Source: Burkholderia sp. WAC0059
GTDB lineage: Bacteria > Pseudomonadota > Gammaproteobacteria > Burkholderiales > Burkholderiaceae
Assembly: GCF_002870125.1 (NCBI RefSeq)
Contig: NZ_PNEO01000016.1
Location: 1 to 64,000, forward strand
Direction of reading: 5' to 3'
Length of the DNA: 64,000 nucleotides
This document shows, one piece after another, positions 54,627 to 63,962 of the stretch. The first letter of the stretch is position 1. Each line of letters opens with the position of its first letter. Under the pieces are notes generated by a model. It was not told where the DNA came from and searched no databases. It worked only from the letters and a program-made list of their open reading frames with translations. A program made the translations under genes and the position numbers.

Positions 54627-55355
54627 TTAGTCCCACCCGTTGCGGGCGAACGAAAATGTGTCGTGGGCGCCGATGACGAGATGGTCGACGAGCTGCACGT
54701 CGATCAGGGCCAGGGTGTCGCGCAGCACGCGCGTCAGGCGCCGGTCGCTCGCGCTCGGCTTGACCGCGCCGGACGGGTGATTATGCGCCACGATGAGGCT
54801 CGCGGCGTTGAGCATGAGCGCGCGGCGCACGATCTCGCGCGGATACACGGCCATGCGCGTCAGCGAGCCCCGGGAGCATTCCTCGGCGCGGATCAGCCGG
54901 TGGCGCACGTCGAGAAACAGGCCGACGAACACCTCGTGGGACCGGCCGCCGATGCGCAGACGCAGATAGTCTTCGACGGCTCCCGGCGAATCGACGAGCG
55001 GCCGTTCGCGCACCTTTTCCTCCAAGGCTCGCCGCGCCAGCTCGATGACGGCCTGCAGTTGCGCGGCTCGCGCCGGGCCGATGCCGCGCAGTCCCGCGAA
55101 TTCTTCCGGCTGCGCGTCGAGCATGGCGCGCAGGCCGCCGAAACGCTCGAGCAGCGAACGCGCCACGTCGAACACGTTATGGCCGGGCAGGCCGGTGCCG
55201 AGCAGCAGCGCGATCAGCTCCACGTCGGACAGTGCGCCGGGACCGGCGTCGCGCAGCCGCTCGCGCGGCATGTCGCGCGAACGCTGTTCCGCCACCGGGG
55301 CCGGTTGCCCAACGCCAGCGGTTTCCGGCAAAGCCGGGCAATCGATTTCGTACAT
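54627..55355 (-). CDS. radC: RadC-family JAB/MPN-domain protein
   Basis: 242 residues. An N-terminal helix-hairpin-helix part (RERLRDAGPGALSDVELIAL, then LRGIGPARAAQLQA) is followed by an MPN/JAB metal-binding domain with the motif HNHPSGAVKPSASD. The family was once linked to DNA repair, but its role is unresolved. The start at 55355 (MYEIDCPALPE) precedes the conserved part; MPRERL at residue 29 would be a shorter alternative. It is divergent from fkpB. Confidence 0.92.
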   Translation of the reverse strand: MYEIDCPALPETAGVGQPAPVAEQRSRDMPRERLRDAGPGALSDVELIALLLGTGLPGHNVFDVARSLLERFGGLRAMLDAQPEEFAGLRGIGPARAAQLQAVIELARRALEEKVRERPLVDSPGAVEDYLRLRIGGRSHEVFVGLFLDVRHRLIRAEECSRGSLTRMAVYPREIVRRALMLNAASLIVAHNHPSGAVKPSASDRRLTRVLRDTLALIDVQLVDHLVIGAHDTFSFARNGWD

Positions 55356-55438
55356 GCGTTCCTCCGTCGGGCCGCCGCGCCGCGGTTTCGCGTACCGGGG
55401 GGCGTACGCCCGGCACGACTGCCCGCGAATATGTGGCT

Positions 55439-55444
55439 TACAAT
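55439..55444 (+). promoter_or_regulatory. -10 element of fkpB-ispH
   Basis: TACAAT (five of six) 50 bases upstream of the fkpB ATG, in the 138-base gap shared with divergent radC. No strong -35 was seen. Confidence 0.4.
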
Positions 55445-55493
55445 ACGTGCTTTGCGGGCGGCGGCGCGCCCGCCCTGACGAAACGAGTACCGC

Positions 55494-55949
55494 ATGAGCA
55501 TCATCGATATCTCCGAGGTGAAACCCGGTTCCCACGTAACGCTGCACTACCGGCTTTCGCTCGCCGATGGCACCGACGTCGTGAACACGTTCGTCGACCG
55601 GCCCGCCACGCTGCTGCTCGGCGCCGGCCAGCTTGCGCCGCCGCTGGAAGAGATTCTGCTGGGCCTGAAGGTGGGACACCATTCGACCTTCCAGCTAGTG
55701 GCCGGCACCGCGTTCGGTCAGCGCAATCCGGATCTGATCCAGCGCGTCTCGCTCGCCACGCTGCGCGAGAACAGCATGATCGGCGAAGACTTCACGCCCG
55801 GTGACCTCGTCGAATTCAACGCGCCGGACGGCGGCCGCTACGCCGGCGTGCTGAAAGAGGTCGGCGAGACTTCGGCGCTGTTCGACTTCAACCATCCGCT
55901 GGCGGGGCAGGCGCTGGATTTCGAAGTCAAAATCATCGGGATTCTGTGA
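55494..55949 (+). CDS. fkpB: FKBP-type peptidyl-prolyl cis-trans isomerase (SlpA/FkpB)
   Basis: 151 residues, short cytoplasmic FKBP of the SlyD/SlpA group. GSHVTLHYRLSLADGTDV opens the FKBP fold, GAGQLAPPLEEILLGLKVG is the second motif, and an inserted flap domain with FTPGDLVEFNAPDG follows. It assists protein folding by proline isomerisation. It lies 3 bases upstream of ispH, the common fkpB-ispH operon. Confidence 0.94.
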   Translation: MSIIDISEVKPGSHVTLHYRLSLADGTDVVNTFVDRPATLLLGAGQLAPPLEEILLGLKVGHHSTFQLVAGTAFGQRNPDLIQRVSLATLRENSMIGEDFTPGDLVEFNAPDGGRYAGVLKEVGETSALFDFNHPLAGQALDFEVKIIGIL

Positions 55950-55952
55950 CAG

Positions 55953-56912
55953 ATGAGCACCATGGACACCACTCTTGTCGACGTCGAGATTCTGCTCGCG
56001 CAGCCGCGCGGGTTCTGCGCGGGCGTCGATCGCGCGATCGAGATCGTCGAGCGCGCGATCCAGTTGCACGGCGCCCCGATCTACGTGCGTCACGAGATTG
56101 TCCATAACGCCTACGTCGTCGACGATCTGCGCAAGAAGGGGGCGATCTTCATCGAGCAGCTCGACGAGGTGCCGCCGGGCAATACGGTGATCTTCAGCGC
56201 CCATGGCGTATCGAAGGCCGTGCGCGCCGACGCCGCGGCGCGCGGGTTGCGCGTGTACGACGCGACCTGCCCGCTCGTGACCAAGGTGCACGTCGAGGTC
56301 GCGAAGATGCGCGAAGAAGGCTTCGACATCGTGATGATCGGCCACAAGGGACATCCCGAGGTCGAGGGCACGATGGGGCAGGTCGGCGAGGGCATGTATC
56401 TCGTCGAGGACGCCGGGGACGTCGCAGTGCTCGAGCCGCGCGACCCCGACCACATCGCGTTCGTCACGCAGACGACGCTGTCGGTCGACGATGCCGCCGG
56501 AATTATCGACGCGCTGAAGGCGAAGTTTCCCGACATTCGCGAGCCGAAGAAGCAGGACATCTGCTATGCGACGCAGAATCGCCAGGACGCGGTCAAGTTC
56601 ATGGCGCCGCAATGCGACGTCGTGATCGTCGTCGGCAGCCCGAACAGCTCGAATTCCAACCGGCTGCGCGAAGTGGCCGAGAAGCGCGGCGTGCCCGCCT
56701 ACATGGTCGATTCGCCGGGCCAGATCGATCCGGGCTGGCTGGTGGGCAAGCGGCGCGTCGGCCTGACGGCCGGCGCGTCAGCCCCGGAAGCGCTCGCGCA
56801 GGCCGTGATCCGTCGTCTGAACGAGTTGGGCGTGCACAAGGTGCGGGCGCTGGACGGCATCGAGGAGAACATCGCGTTCCCGTTGCCGCGCGGTCTCGGC
56901 CAGCCAGCCTGA
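55953..56912 (+). CDS. ispH: 4-hydroxy-3-methylbut-2-enyl diphosphate reductase
   Basis: 319 residues, [4Fe-4S] enzyme that makes IPP and DMAPP in the last step of the MEP pathway. Three cluster cysteines are visible: C22 in RGFCAGVDRAI, one in DATCPLVTKVH and one in DICYATQNRQDA. HGVSKAVR and VGSPNSSNSNRL are conserved substrate-binding segments. It is coupled to fkpB and ends at a hairpin terminator. Confidence 0.96.
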   Translation: MSTMDTTLVDVEILLAQPRGFCAGVDRAIEIVERAIQLHGAPIYVRHEIVHNAYVVDDLRKKGAIFIEQLDEVPPGNTVIFSAHGVSKAVRADAAARGLRVYDATCPLVTKVHVEVAKMREEGFDIVMIGHKGHPEVEGTMGQVGEGMYLVEDAGDVAVLEPRDPDHIAFVTQTTLSVDDAAGIIDALKAKFPDIREPKKQDICYATQNRQDAVKFMAPQCDVVIVVGSPNSSNSNRLREVAEKRGVPAYMVDSPGQIDPGWLVGKRRVGLTAGASAPEALAQAVIRRLNELGVHKVRALDGIEENIAFPLPRGLGQPA

Positions 56913-56936
56913 ACACGCTGTCCGCGGGATGAAATG

Positions 56937-56960
56937 AGTGCGCCTCTGGCGCGCTTTTTT
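56937..56960 (+). terminator. Terminator of fkpB-ispH
   Basis: 8-bp stem AGTGCGCC / GGCGCGCT (one G-T pair) with a TCT loop and six T, 25 bases after the ispH stop. Confidence 0.82.
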
Positions 56961-57372
56961 ATTGGCCGCGGGCAGGACGCGGGCGAGTCACCGGATTGAC
57001 ATAAATGGTGACATATCATGGGTCGCGAGCGAATCCGGCGCGTCAGGGCGCTCGAATTTTCTGTTTTTTTCAAAAACGGGACGCATGATTTCACCTATCG
57101 TTCCCTATTTATTCAGTCATCGTCTCATTTTGAGTTTGTTGCGTCGCACCAATCCGGTGATTGCCATTTCGATGCATGGCGGGTGATTGTATTCGCCGCA
57201 AGGCCTGCCGGTAAAAGGCGCGTTCCGACCCTGCGCAACAGTTGATGCTGCCGGGGTCGAAGATGGTGCAATTGATGCACAAAAATGTTGCATGCCGAGG
57301 CGGGAAAAATGGGCGTAAAAGTGCCCCTAAAAGGACGCTGCAATGCAGGAAAACCCTGCCAATTCAACAATA

Positions 57373-57400
57373 TTGCCTGCCGGACGATTGGAGGTACAAT
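57373..57400 (+). promoter_or_regulatory. Promoter upstream of the livK remnant
   Basis: TTGCCT, 16 bases, TACAAT. The expected start near 57407 leaves about 60 bases to the ATG at 57468, which still has GGAGA upstream. Confidence 0.5.
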
Positions 57401-57467
57401 GCGCCCGTCCTGAAGGGCTGCGGCCCTTTCGGACAACGGATTTCGGAAGGCGCAGGAGACCTGTTTA

Positions 57468-58037
57468 ATGCAAGTCAAGTTTGCTTACGCCGTGTTCGAT
57501 GCGGCTGAAGTTGTGCCGCTCGAGGCGGACAGCAACAGCGCAACGGACATGAGCGTGGCGGCGGCTGAGGTTCGGCCGCTCAATCGCTGCGGCGCACATA
57601 CCGGCCATGACAATGAAAACCGGATGCCTGTCGTCGCTGGTGAAACCGGCATGCGAACAGTTGTTGCGACACGCATTATGAGGCGATCCGGGGGAATGCG
57701 GATCGCGGCGCTCGCATGCATTGGCACACAAATTGCTCACCGATATTCCGATAATCGCGCCGTAGCCAGGACGGCAATGCGCGCGGCTCACGCCGCGCCC
57801 GTCCCCGGCTGTTCGCGGACCCGCTCTGCGCACGTACGTGCAGGCGGCGACGCGAACGCGTGCGCCGATTCGCGCGGGACGTCCCGGATGTCCGCAACGA
57901 TGCCGGCAGTCGGTCACGCGCGCGTGACCGACCGGATGGATTGCGGCGGCTCGGGCGCCACGGGCGAGGGGGCCATTGCGCGCGGCAGGCTCCGGGACAG
58001 ACGCGGCATGGTCGTCCCGGGCACCGTCGCCCTGTAG
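57468..58037 (+). pseudogene. Decayed livK, branched-chain amino acid binding protein remnant
   Basis: An open frame of 189 codons whose translation is not protein-like overall (many Arg/Ala/Met, mixed third-position GC). Two stretches recall LivK from related bacteria: residues 34-52, EVRPLNRCGAHTGHDNEN, against the family pattern HVAPLTGGIAHLGKDNEN, and later GTQIAHRYSD against GTSIPASKIYSD. The distance between them is about 25 residues shorter than in LivK and the total is about half its length. Promoter, ribosome-binding site and a terminator at 58057 remain, and the place directly before livHMGF is where livK belongs. A decayed gene is therefore likely. The family patterns are from memory. 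Confidence 0.5.
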
Positions 58038-58056
58038 TGGCAGGGAGTCGAACCCG

Positions 58057-58088
58057 ACGGCACCGACCCAATTGACGGTGCCGTTTTT
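58057..58088 (+). terminator. Terminator after the livK remnant
   Basis: Perfect 8-bp stem ACGGCACC / GGTGCCGT with a 12-base loop and a T run. In intact liv operons such a hairpin after livK would limit read-through into livH. Confidence 0.75.
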
Positions 58089-58265
58089 GCATCTATCGCC
58101 GACATGTCCGTCGCGTTCGACCCGAGCGCGGCGCGCGGGTCGACGGCGGATAACTGGTTTTTTATATCAGTACCCGAAAGTGTCGTTGCGGTTTCCGTGA
58201 GTCATTTGCCCACCGGCCGATGAAGAGCGCGAATCCGGTCGGTCGCACGGGCTAAGGAGCATTAA

Positions 58266-59216
58266 ATGGATATTTTCATCCAGCAGATCCTGAATGGGCT
58301 GGTGCTTGGCAGCGTCTACGCCATCATCGCGCTGGGCTACACCATGGTGTACGGGATTCTGGGCATCATCAACTTCGCGCACGGCGACGTGCTGATGGTC
58401 GGGGCCATGGTCGCGCTGTCGGCGATCAACGTGCTGCACAATCATTTCCCCGGGCTCGGCAACATCCCGACGCTAATCATCGCGCTCGTCATCGCCGCGG
58501 TGGTCTGCGCGGTGCTCGGCTACGTGATCGAGCGGACCGCGTATCGTCCGCTGCGCCGCGCGCCCCGGCTCGCTCCGCTCATCACCGCGATCGGCGTGTC
58601 GATCCTGCTCGAAACGCTGGCGATGATGATCTGGTCGCCCAACCCGCTGTCGTTCCCGCAGCTCATCTCGACCGATCCGATCAACGTCATCCAGTCGACG
58701 CAGACCAATCCCGGCGCCGTGATCTCGCCGACCGAAATCGTCATCATCGTCGTGGCGTTCCTCGTGATGGGCGGCCTCCTGCTGCTCGTGCACAAGACGA
58801 GGCTCGGCCGCGCCATGCGCGCCATCGCCGAGAACCCGAGCGTCGCGAGCCTCATGGGCGTGAACCCGAACTTCGTGATCTCGGTGACGTTCATGCTCGG
58901 CTCCGCGCTCGCCGCGCTGGCCGGCGTGATGCTCGCCTCCGAATACGGCAACGTGAACTTCTACATGGGCTTCATCCCGGGCATGAAGGCGTTCACGGCC
59001 GCGGTGCTCGGCGGGATCGGCAACCTGGGCGGCGCGATGGTGGGCGGCGTGCTGCTCGGCCTGATCGAGCAGCTCGGCGCGGGCTACATCGGCAATCTCA
59101 CGGGTGGCGTCTTCGGCAGCAACTATCAGGATGTGTTCGCGTTCATCGTGCTGATCGTCGTGCTGGTGTTCCGTCCGTCGGGCCTGCTCGGCGAACGCGT
59201 CGCGGATCGCGCCTGA
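58266..59216 (+). CDS. livH: Branched-chain amino acid ABC transporter permease LivH
   Basis: 316 residues with about eight membrane segments. It forms half of the inner-membrane channel of the high-affinity leucine/isoleucine/valine importer. The start FIQQILNGLVLGSVYAIIAL, then GYTMVYGILGIINFAHGD and AVLGGIGNLGGAMVGGVLLG (contact with the ATPases) are typical. It is first in livHMGF; TAAGGAG lies 5-11 bases before the ATG. No intact substrate-binding gene is next to it. Confidence 0.95.
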   Translation: MDIFIQQILNGLVLGSVYAIIALGYTMVYGILGIINFAHGDVLMVGAMVALSAINVLHNHFPGLGNIPTLIIALVIAAVVCAVLGYVIERTAYRPLRRAPRLAPLITAIGVSILLETLAMMIWSPNPLSFPQLISTDPINVIQSTQTNPGAVISPTEIVIIVVAFLVMGGLLLLVHKTRLGRAMRAIAENPSVASLMGVNPNFVISVTFMLGSALAALAGVMLASEYGNVNFYMGFIPGMKAFTAAVLGGIGNLGGAMVGGVLLGLIEQLGAGYIGNLTGGVFGSNYQDVFAFIVLIVVLVFRPSGLLGERVADRA

Positions 59217-59245
59217 GGCCCGGGTCAAAGCAAGGAGCAAGGCAA

Positions 59246-60415
59246 ATGACTTCTATTCAACCGATCGAGCCGTCCGCGACGCTCGCGTCCGAAAAGAGCG
59301 CGACGAAGAAGCTCGTCGTGGGTATCGTGACCGCGATCGTCGTCGTCGCGGCCCCGATGCTGATCGGCGCGGCCGGCGGCAACTACTGGGTGCGCGTGCT
59401 CGATTTCGCGGCCCTCTACGTGATGCTTGCGCTGGGCCTGAACGTGGTGGTCGGCTTCGCCGGCCTGCTGGACCTGGGCTACATCGCGTTCTATGCCGTG
59501 GGCGCTTACACGGCCGCGCTGCTGACTTCGCCGCACCTCACGACGCAGTTCGCCTGGATTGCGGCCGCGTTGCCGGGCGGGATGCACACGTCGTACTTCA
59601 TCGTCGTTCCGGTCGCCATGCTGCTCGCGGCCGTGGCCGGCATCCTGCTCGGCGCGCCGACGCTGCGCCTGCGCGGCGACTACCTCGCGATCGTGACGCT
59701 CGGCTTCGGCGAAATCGTGCGGATCTTCATGAACAACCTCGACCGGCCGCTGAACATCACCAATGGGCCGCAGGGGATTACGGGTGTCGCGCCGTTGCAG
59801 TTCGGCGGGTTCAACTTCGCCCAGCCGCACACGCTGTTCGGCTTCACGTTCACGGATGTCTACCTGTATTACTACGCATTCGTGATCTGCGCGCTGTTCG
59901 TGATCTGGGTTTGCACGCGCCTGCAGCACTCGCGCATCGGCCGCGCCTGGGCCGCGATCCGCGAGGACGAAATCGCCGCGAAGGCGATGGGCATCAACAC
60001 CCGCAACGTGAAGCTGCTCGCCTTCGCGATGGGCGCCTCGTTCGGCGGCCTCTCGGGCGCGATGTTCGGCGCGTTCCAGGGCTTCGTGTCGCCGGAATCG
60101 TTCACGTACTGGGAATCGGTCGTGGTGCTTTCGTGCGTCGTGCTCGGCGGCATGGGCCACATCCCGGGCGTGATTCTCGGCGCGGTGCTGCTCTCGGTTT
60201 TCCCGGAAGTGCTGCGCAGCACGATGGGTCCGCTGCAGAATGCACTCTTCGGCCATCAGGTCATCGACCCGGAAGTGATCCGCCAGCTCCTGTACGGTCT
60301 CGCGATGGTCGTCGTCATGCTCTATCGCTCGGAAGGCCTGTGGCCGGCGCCGAAGCACGAGGACAGGATCGCGAAAGTCGAGAAGAAGAGCAGCAAGAAG
60401 CCGGTGCGTGCCTAA
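59246..60415 (+). CDS. livM: Branched-chain amino acid ABC transporter permease LivM
   Basis: 389 residues, the second permease of the Liv importer, with about ten membrane segments. LMLALGLNVVVGFAGLLDLG-like (written here as ALGLNVVVGFAGLLDLGYIA) and TLRLRGDYLAIVTLGFGEIV are family signatures, and VVLGGMGHIPGVILGAVLL is the coupling region. It lies 29 bases after livH with AAGGAG upstream. The charged N-terminal 25 residues and Lys-rich C-terminus are cytoplasmic. Confidence 0.95.
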   Translation: MTSIQPIEPSATLASEKSATKKLVVGIVTAIVVVAAPMLIGAAGGNYWVRVLDFAALYVMLALGLNVVVGFAGLLDLGYIAFYAVGAYTAALLTSPHLTTQFAWIAAALPGGMHTSYFIVVPVAMLLAAVAGILLGAPTLRLRGDYLAIVTLGFGEIVRIFMNNLDRPLNITNGPQGITGVAPLQFGGFNFAQPHTLFGFTFTDVYLYYYAFVICALFVIWVCTRLQHSRIGRAWAAIREDEIAAKAMGINTRNVKLLAFAMGASFGGLSGAMFGAFQGFVSPESFTYWESVVVLSCVVLGGMGHIPGVILGAVLLSVFPEVLRSTMGPLQNALFGHQVIDPEVIRQLLYGLAMVVVMLYRSEGLWPAPKHEDRIAKVEKKSSKKPVRA

Positions 60416-60440
60416 CGACCCCCGGCAGGAGAATTTTTTC

Positions 60441-61216
60441 ATGAGCAACAAACCCATCCGCCTGTCCGTAAAGGGCGTGAACAAGCGTTTCGGCGGTCTG
60501 CAGGCGCTCTCCGACGTGGGCCTGCAGATCGAGGAAGGCACGATCTACGGGCTCATCGGTCCGAACGGCGCGGGCAAAACCACGTTCTTCAACGTGATTA
60601 CCGGGCTCTACACGCCGGATTCCGGCGATTTCAGGCTGGACGGCGAGCCGTACACGCCGACGGCCGTGCATGAAGTCGCGAAGACCGGCATTGCGCGAAC
60701 CTTCCAGAACATCCGTCTGTTCGGCGGCATGACCGCGCTCGAAAACGTGATGGTCGGCCGCCACGTGCGCACGAAGCACGGCCTCATCGGCGCGGTGTTC
60801 CAGACGCCGTCCGAGCGCCGGGAAGAACGCGAGATTCGCGAGCGCGCGCTCGAGTTGCTCGAATACGTGGGCATCGCCCAGTATGCGGACTACACCTCGC
60901 GCAACCTCTCGTACGGCCACCAGCGGCGGCTCGAGATCGCGCGCGCGCTCGCGACCGACCCGAAGCTGCTCGCGCTCGACGAGCCCGCGGCCGGCATGAA
61001 CGCGACCGAGAAGGTGGAATTGACGCGCCTGCTCGACAAGATCCGCGCGGACGGCAAGACCATCCTGCTGATCGAGCACGACGTGAAGCTCGTGATGGGC
61101 CTGTGCAACCGGATGACAGTGCTCGACTATGGCAAGGTGATCGCCGAGGGGCTGCCGCAGGACGTGCAGAAGGACCCGAAGGTGATCGAGGCGTATCTGG
61201 GCGCGGGGGTCCACTG

Positions 61217-61217
<1 letters not shown>
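60441..61217 (+). CDS. livG: Branched-chain amino acid ABC transporter ATP-binding protein LivG
   Basis: 258 residues, ABC ATPase. Walker A GPNGAGKTTF, the ABC signature LSYGHQRRLEIARAL, Walker B LLALDEPAAGM and the switch His in LLIEHDVKLV are intact. NATEKVELTRLL is typical of the LivG type. The ATG at 60441 is chosen since GGCAGGAG lies upstream; an earlier in-frame ATG overlaps livM. Its TGA shares one base with the livF ATG. Confidence 0.95.
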
Positions 61218-61933
<716 letters not shown>

Positions 61934-61954
61934 GCGTCACCGGCGTTTCCGGAG

Positions 61955-61992
61955 AAAACCCGCATGTGGTAAGACACATGCGGGTTTTTTTA
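61955..61992. terminator. Bidirectional terminator of livHMGF
   Basis: Perfect 14-bp stem (61955-61968 with 61975-61988) with a GTAAGA loop, followed by TTTTA. It is also usable from the minus strand by the converging ypeA gene. Confidence 0.93.
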
Positions 61993-62038
61993 TTGGTCTC
62001 GCGATAAGCGAGACGTCTGGATGGCGCGTCTGCGCATG

Positions 62039-62512
62039 TCAGGATGCCGGCGTTGCGGCGTCAGCCTGCGTCGCGGCAAGCCGCTTGCCGAGGCTGACGA
62101 CCGCGTCGCTGCGGTAGCCGAGCGCATCGTAGAAGTTCAGCACGTCGTCCTTGCCGGGCAGCACCTGCAGGTTCACCTTCGGGCAGCCGAGCGCGGCGAG
62201 CGCCGCTTCGGCGTGGGCGACGAGCCGCGTGCCGATGCCGAGGCGCCGCGCGTCGGGGGCCACCGCGAGCGAATAGAGCCAGCCGCGATGGCCGTCGTAG
62301 CCCGCCAGCACCGTGCCGACGATTTTCGTTGCGCGCGTGGCGACGAAAAAGAGTTCGGGTTGGGTGGCGAGCTTGTTCGCGATCGAGAGGCGCGGGTCGC
62401 GGTGCGGCTTGCCCGCTTCCCGATACTCGGGGAAGGCGAGCTGCCACAGCGCGACGACGGCGTCGGCGTCGGTCTCGGCAAAGCGGCGGATGATGGGCGG
62501 AGAGGCTGTCAT
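62039..62512 (-). CDS. ypeA: GNAT-family acetyltransferase YpeA
   Basis: 157 residues, single GNAT domain. IVGTVLAGYDGHRGWLYSLA and RRLGIGTRLVAHAE bind acetyl-CoA, and NFYDALGYRSDAVVSLGKRL matches E. coli YpeA at its end. The substrate is unknown. The ATG at 62512 is preferred because AAAGG lies 9 bases upstream; the GTG at 62518 is too close to it. It lies 40 bases downstream of the argD-type gene on the same strand, so the two probably form one operon. Confidence 0.9.
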   Translation of the reverse strand: MTASPPIIRRFAETDADAVVALWQLAFPEYREAGKPHRDPRLSIANKLATQPELFFVATRATKIVGTVLAGYDGHRGWLYSLAVAPDARRLGIGTRLVAHAEAALAALGCPKVNLQVLPGKDDVLNFYDALGYRSDAVVSLGKRLAATQADAATPAS

Positions 62513-62552
62513 GGGCACGGGCCTTTCGTTTCGTCCGGTGGAAAACGGCGCA

Positions 62553-63737
62553 TTACAGCGAATCGAGCACCGTGCGCAGCATCGCCATCATCTGGTCGAT
62601 TTCCTCGTTGCTCACGTTCAGCGCGGGCATGAAGCGCAGCAGGTTCGGACGCGCGGCGTTCAGCAGCACGCCGTCGGGTTGCAGCTCGCGGGCTTTTTCG
62701 ACGATCTGGTTGCCGATGTCCTTGCCGAGCAGCAGCGCGCGCAGCAGCCCTTCGCCGCGCTCGCCCTCGAAGCCGCGCTCCGCCGAGAGCTCGAGCAGCT
62801 TTTCGCGCAGATACGCGCCGCGCGCGCGCACGCCTTCGAGAAAGCCCGGCGCGACGAGCTGCGAGATCACCGCTTCGCCGACCGCCGTCATCAGCGGATT
62901 GCCGTTGTAGGTGCCGCCCTGATCGCCGGCCTCGAACACGGCGACGCTCTCCTTCGCGAGCAGCGCCGCGAGCGGTACGCCGCCGCCGATGCCCTTGCCG
63001 AGCGTCATGATGTCCGGTTCGATGCCGGAGAGCTCGTAGGCGAACAGCGTGCCCGCGCGACCGCAACCGCTCTGCACTTCGTCGACGATGAGCAGGAGGC
63101 CGTGCTGCTTCGTCAGTGCGCGCAGCGCCTGCATGAATTCGCGCGTGGCCGGAATGACGCCGCCTTCGCCCTGGATCGGCTCGAGCATCACGGCGACGGT
63201 CTTGCCGTTGATGAGCCGCTCGACCGAGGCGATGTCGTTCAGCTCGGCCTTCGGAAAGCCCGGCACCTGCGGCGCGTAGATCGTGTCCCAGCCGGGCTTG
63301 CCGCTGGCCGACATGGTCGCGAGCGTGCGGCCGTGGAAGCTGTGATCGAACGTGATGATCTCGTAAGCGCCGTCGCGGAACTTGCGGCCCCACTTGCGCG
63401 CGAGCTTGATCGCGCCTTCGTTGGCTTCGGCGCCGCTGTTGGCGAAAAACACCCTGTCGAAGCAGCTATGCGCGGTCAGCAGGCTCGCGAGTTTGGCCAT
63501 CGGCTCGTTGTAGAACGCCGGCGACGGGTTGATGAGCAGGCGGGCCTGTCGCTCGAGCGCCTCGATCATCGGCTCGTTGCTATGGCCGAGGCAGTTGACG
63601 GCCCAGCCCTGGATGAAGTCCAGATAGCGCTTGCCCTCGTTGTCGTAGAGCCAGGATCCCTTGCCATGAGTGAAAACGATTTCGGGCCGGTTGGTGATGT
63701 ACATCAGCGATTGGATCGGATACTCGGAGAATTTCAT
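62553..63737 (-). CDS. argD: Acetylornithine aminotransferase-type class III transaminase
   Basis: 394 residues, PLP-dependent class III aminotransferase. NSGAEANEGAIKLARKWG binds the cofactor phosphate, FDHSFHGRTLATMSASG follows, the PLP-contacting Asp is in LLIVDEVQSGCGR and the Schiff-base Lys in IMTLGKGIGGGVPLA. Length and motifs fit acetylornithine/succinyldiaminopimelate transaminases; a related omega-transaminase is the alternative. The ATG at 63737 starts MKFSEYPIQSLMYI. The upstream leader encodes a peptide with four Arg codons and a terminator, which favours the arginine-pathway assignment. Confidence 0.88.
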   Translation of the reverse strand: MKFSEYPIQSLMYITNRPEIVFTHGKGSWLYDNEGKRYLDFIQGWAVNCLGHSNEPMIEALERQARLLINPSPAFYNEPMAKLASLLTAHSCFDRVFFANSGAEANEGAIKLARKWGRKFRDGAYEIITFDHSFHGRTLATMSASGKPGWDTIYAPQVPGFPKAELNDIASVERLINGKTVAVMLEPIQGEGGVIPATREFMQALRALTKQHGLLLIVDEVQSGCGRAGTLFAYELSGIEPDIMTLGKGIGGGVPLAALLAKESVAVFEAGDQGGTYNGNPLMTAVGEAVISQLVAPGFLEGVRARGAYLREKLLELSAERGFEGERGEGLLRALLLGKDIGNQIVEKARELQPDGVLLNAARPNLLRFMPALNVSNEEIDQMMAMLRTVLDSL

Positions 63738-63816
63738 GGCGGCGGGCTCCACGCGTAGCGGCAAAGAGGATTGACGAAATGAACGAAAAGATCGGGAAAA
63801 ACGGCCGAAAAATGAA

Positions 63817-63840
63817 AAAGCCACGGTGGTCCGTGGCTTT
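63817..63840 (-). terminator. Candidate attenuator hairpin in the argD leader
   Basis: Perfect 10-bp stem AAAGCCACGG / CCGTGGCTTT with a four-base loop, followed on the minus strand by TTCATTTTTC. It lies 64 bases after the leader-peptide stop and 79 bases before the argD ATG, so as a terminator it would stop transcription before the gene. The segment CCTGGC just after the leader stop can pair with the first arm and could form an antiterminator. Confidence 0.65.
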
Positions 63841-63904
63841 CGCGATTCGAACTGCATGCGCATCCGGGTGAAGAAGCGCGCGTCCGTGACGTAGCCAGGC
63901 CCCC

Positions 63905-63955
63905 CTAAGGGTTGGGCGAGCGACGACGTCGAAGGGCGGGCAGGATGCGGTTCAT
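63905..63955 (-). CDS. Arginine-rich leader peptide upstream of argD
   Basis: 16 codons, MNRILPALRRRRSPNP, then TAG. Codons 9-12 are CGA CGT CGT CGC, four consecutive arginines, with another Arg at codon 3. The peptide lies between a promoter-like pair and an intrinsic terminator in front of an arginine-biosynthesis gene, the arrangement of classical amino-acid attenuators (his, trp, leu). With plentiful charged tRNA-Arg the ribosome would pass quickly and the terminator form; with shortage it would stall at the Arg run. Too short for homology; the evidence is codon content and context. Confidence 0.6.
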   Translation of the reverse strand: MNRILPALRRRRSPNP

Positions 63956-63962
63956 GCGCGAG

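Larger units (their letters stand above)
56913..57467. other. Region between ispH and the livK remnant
   Basis: 555 bases without a supported gene. It is AT-richer than the surroundings at 57055-57180. It holds the ispH terminator, a GTGCA-N5-TGCAC inverted repeat at 57270-57284 and a likely promoter at 57373-57400 (TTGCCT, 16 bases, TACAAT) for the remnant and perhaps the liv genes. Confidence 0.55.

Noticed and set aside
57270..57284. GTGCA-N5-TGCAC as an NtrC site in front of the liv genes
   Set aside because: NtrC sites have the opposite polarity (GCAC...GTGC), and no sigma-54 -24/-12 promoter was found nearby.
57465..57917. An open frame of 150 codons on the minus strand opposite the livK remnant
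   Set aside because: Composition is irregular, there is no ribosome-binding site or family match, and the plus strand shows the LivK-like pattern with a promoter and terminator.
58035..58090. A TCGAACC-like stretch suggesting the T-arm of a tRNA or tmRNA on the minus strand
   Set aside because: Only three base pairs of a T stem can form, there is no acceptor stem or CCA, and no D- or anticodon arm is found beside it. The hairpin here is better explained as a terminator.
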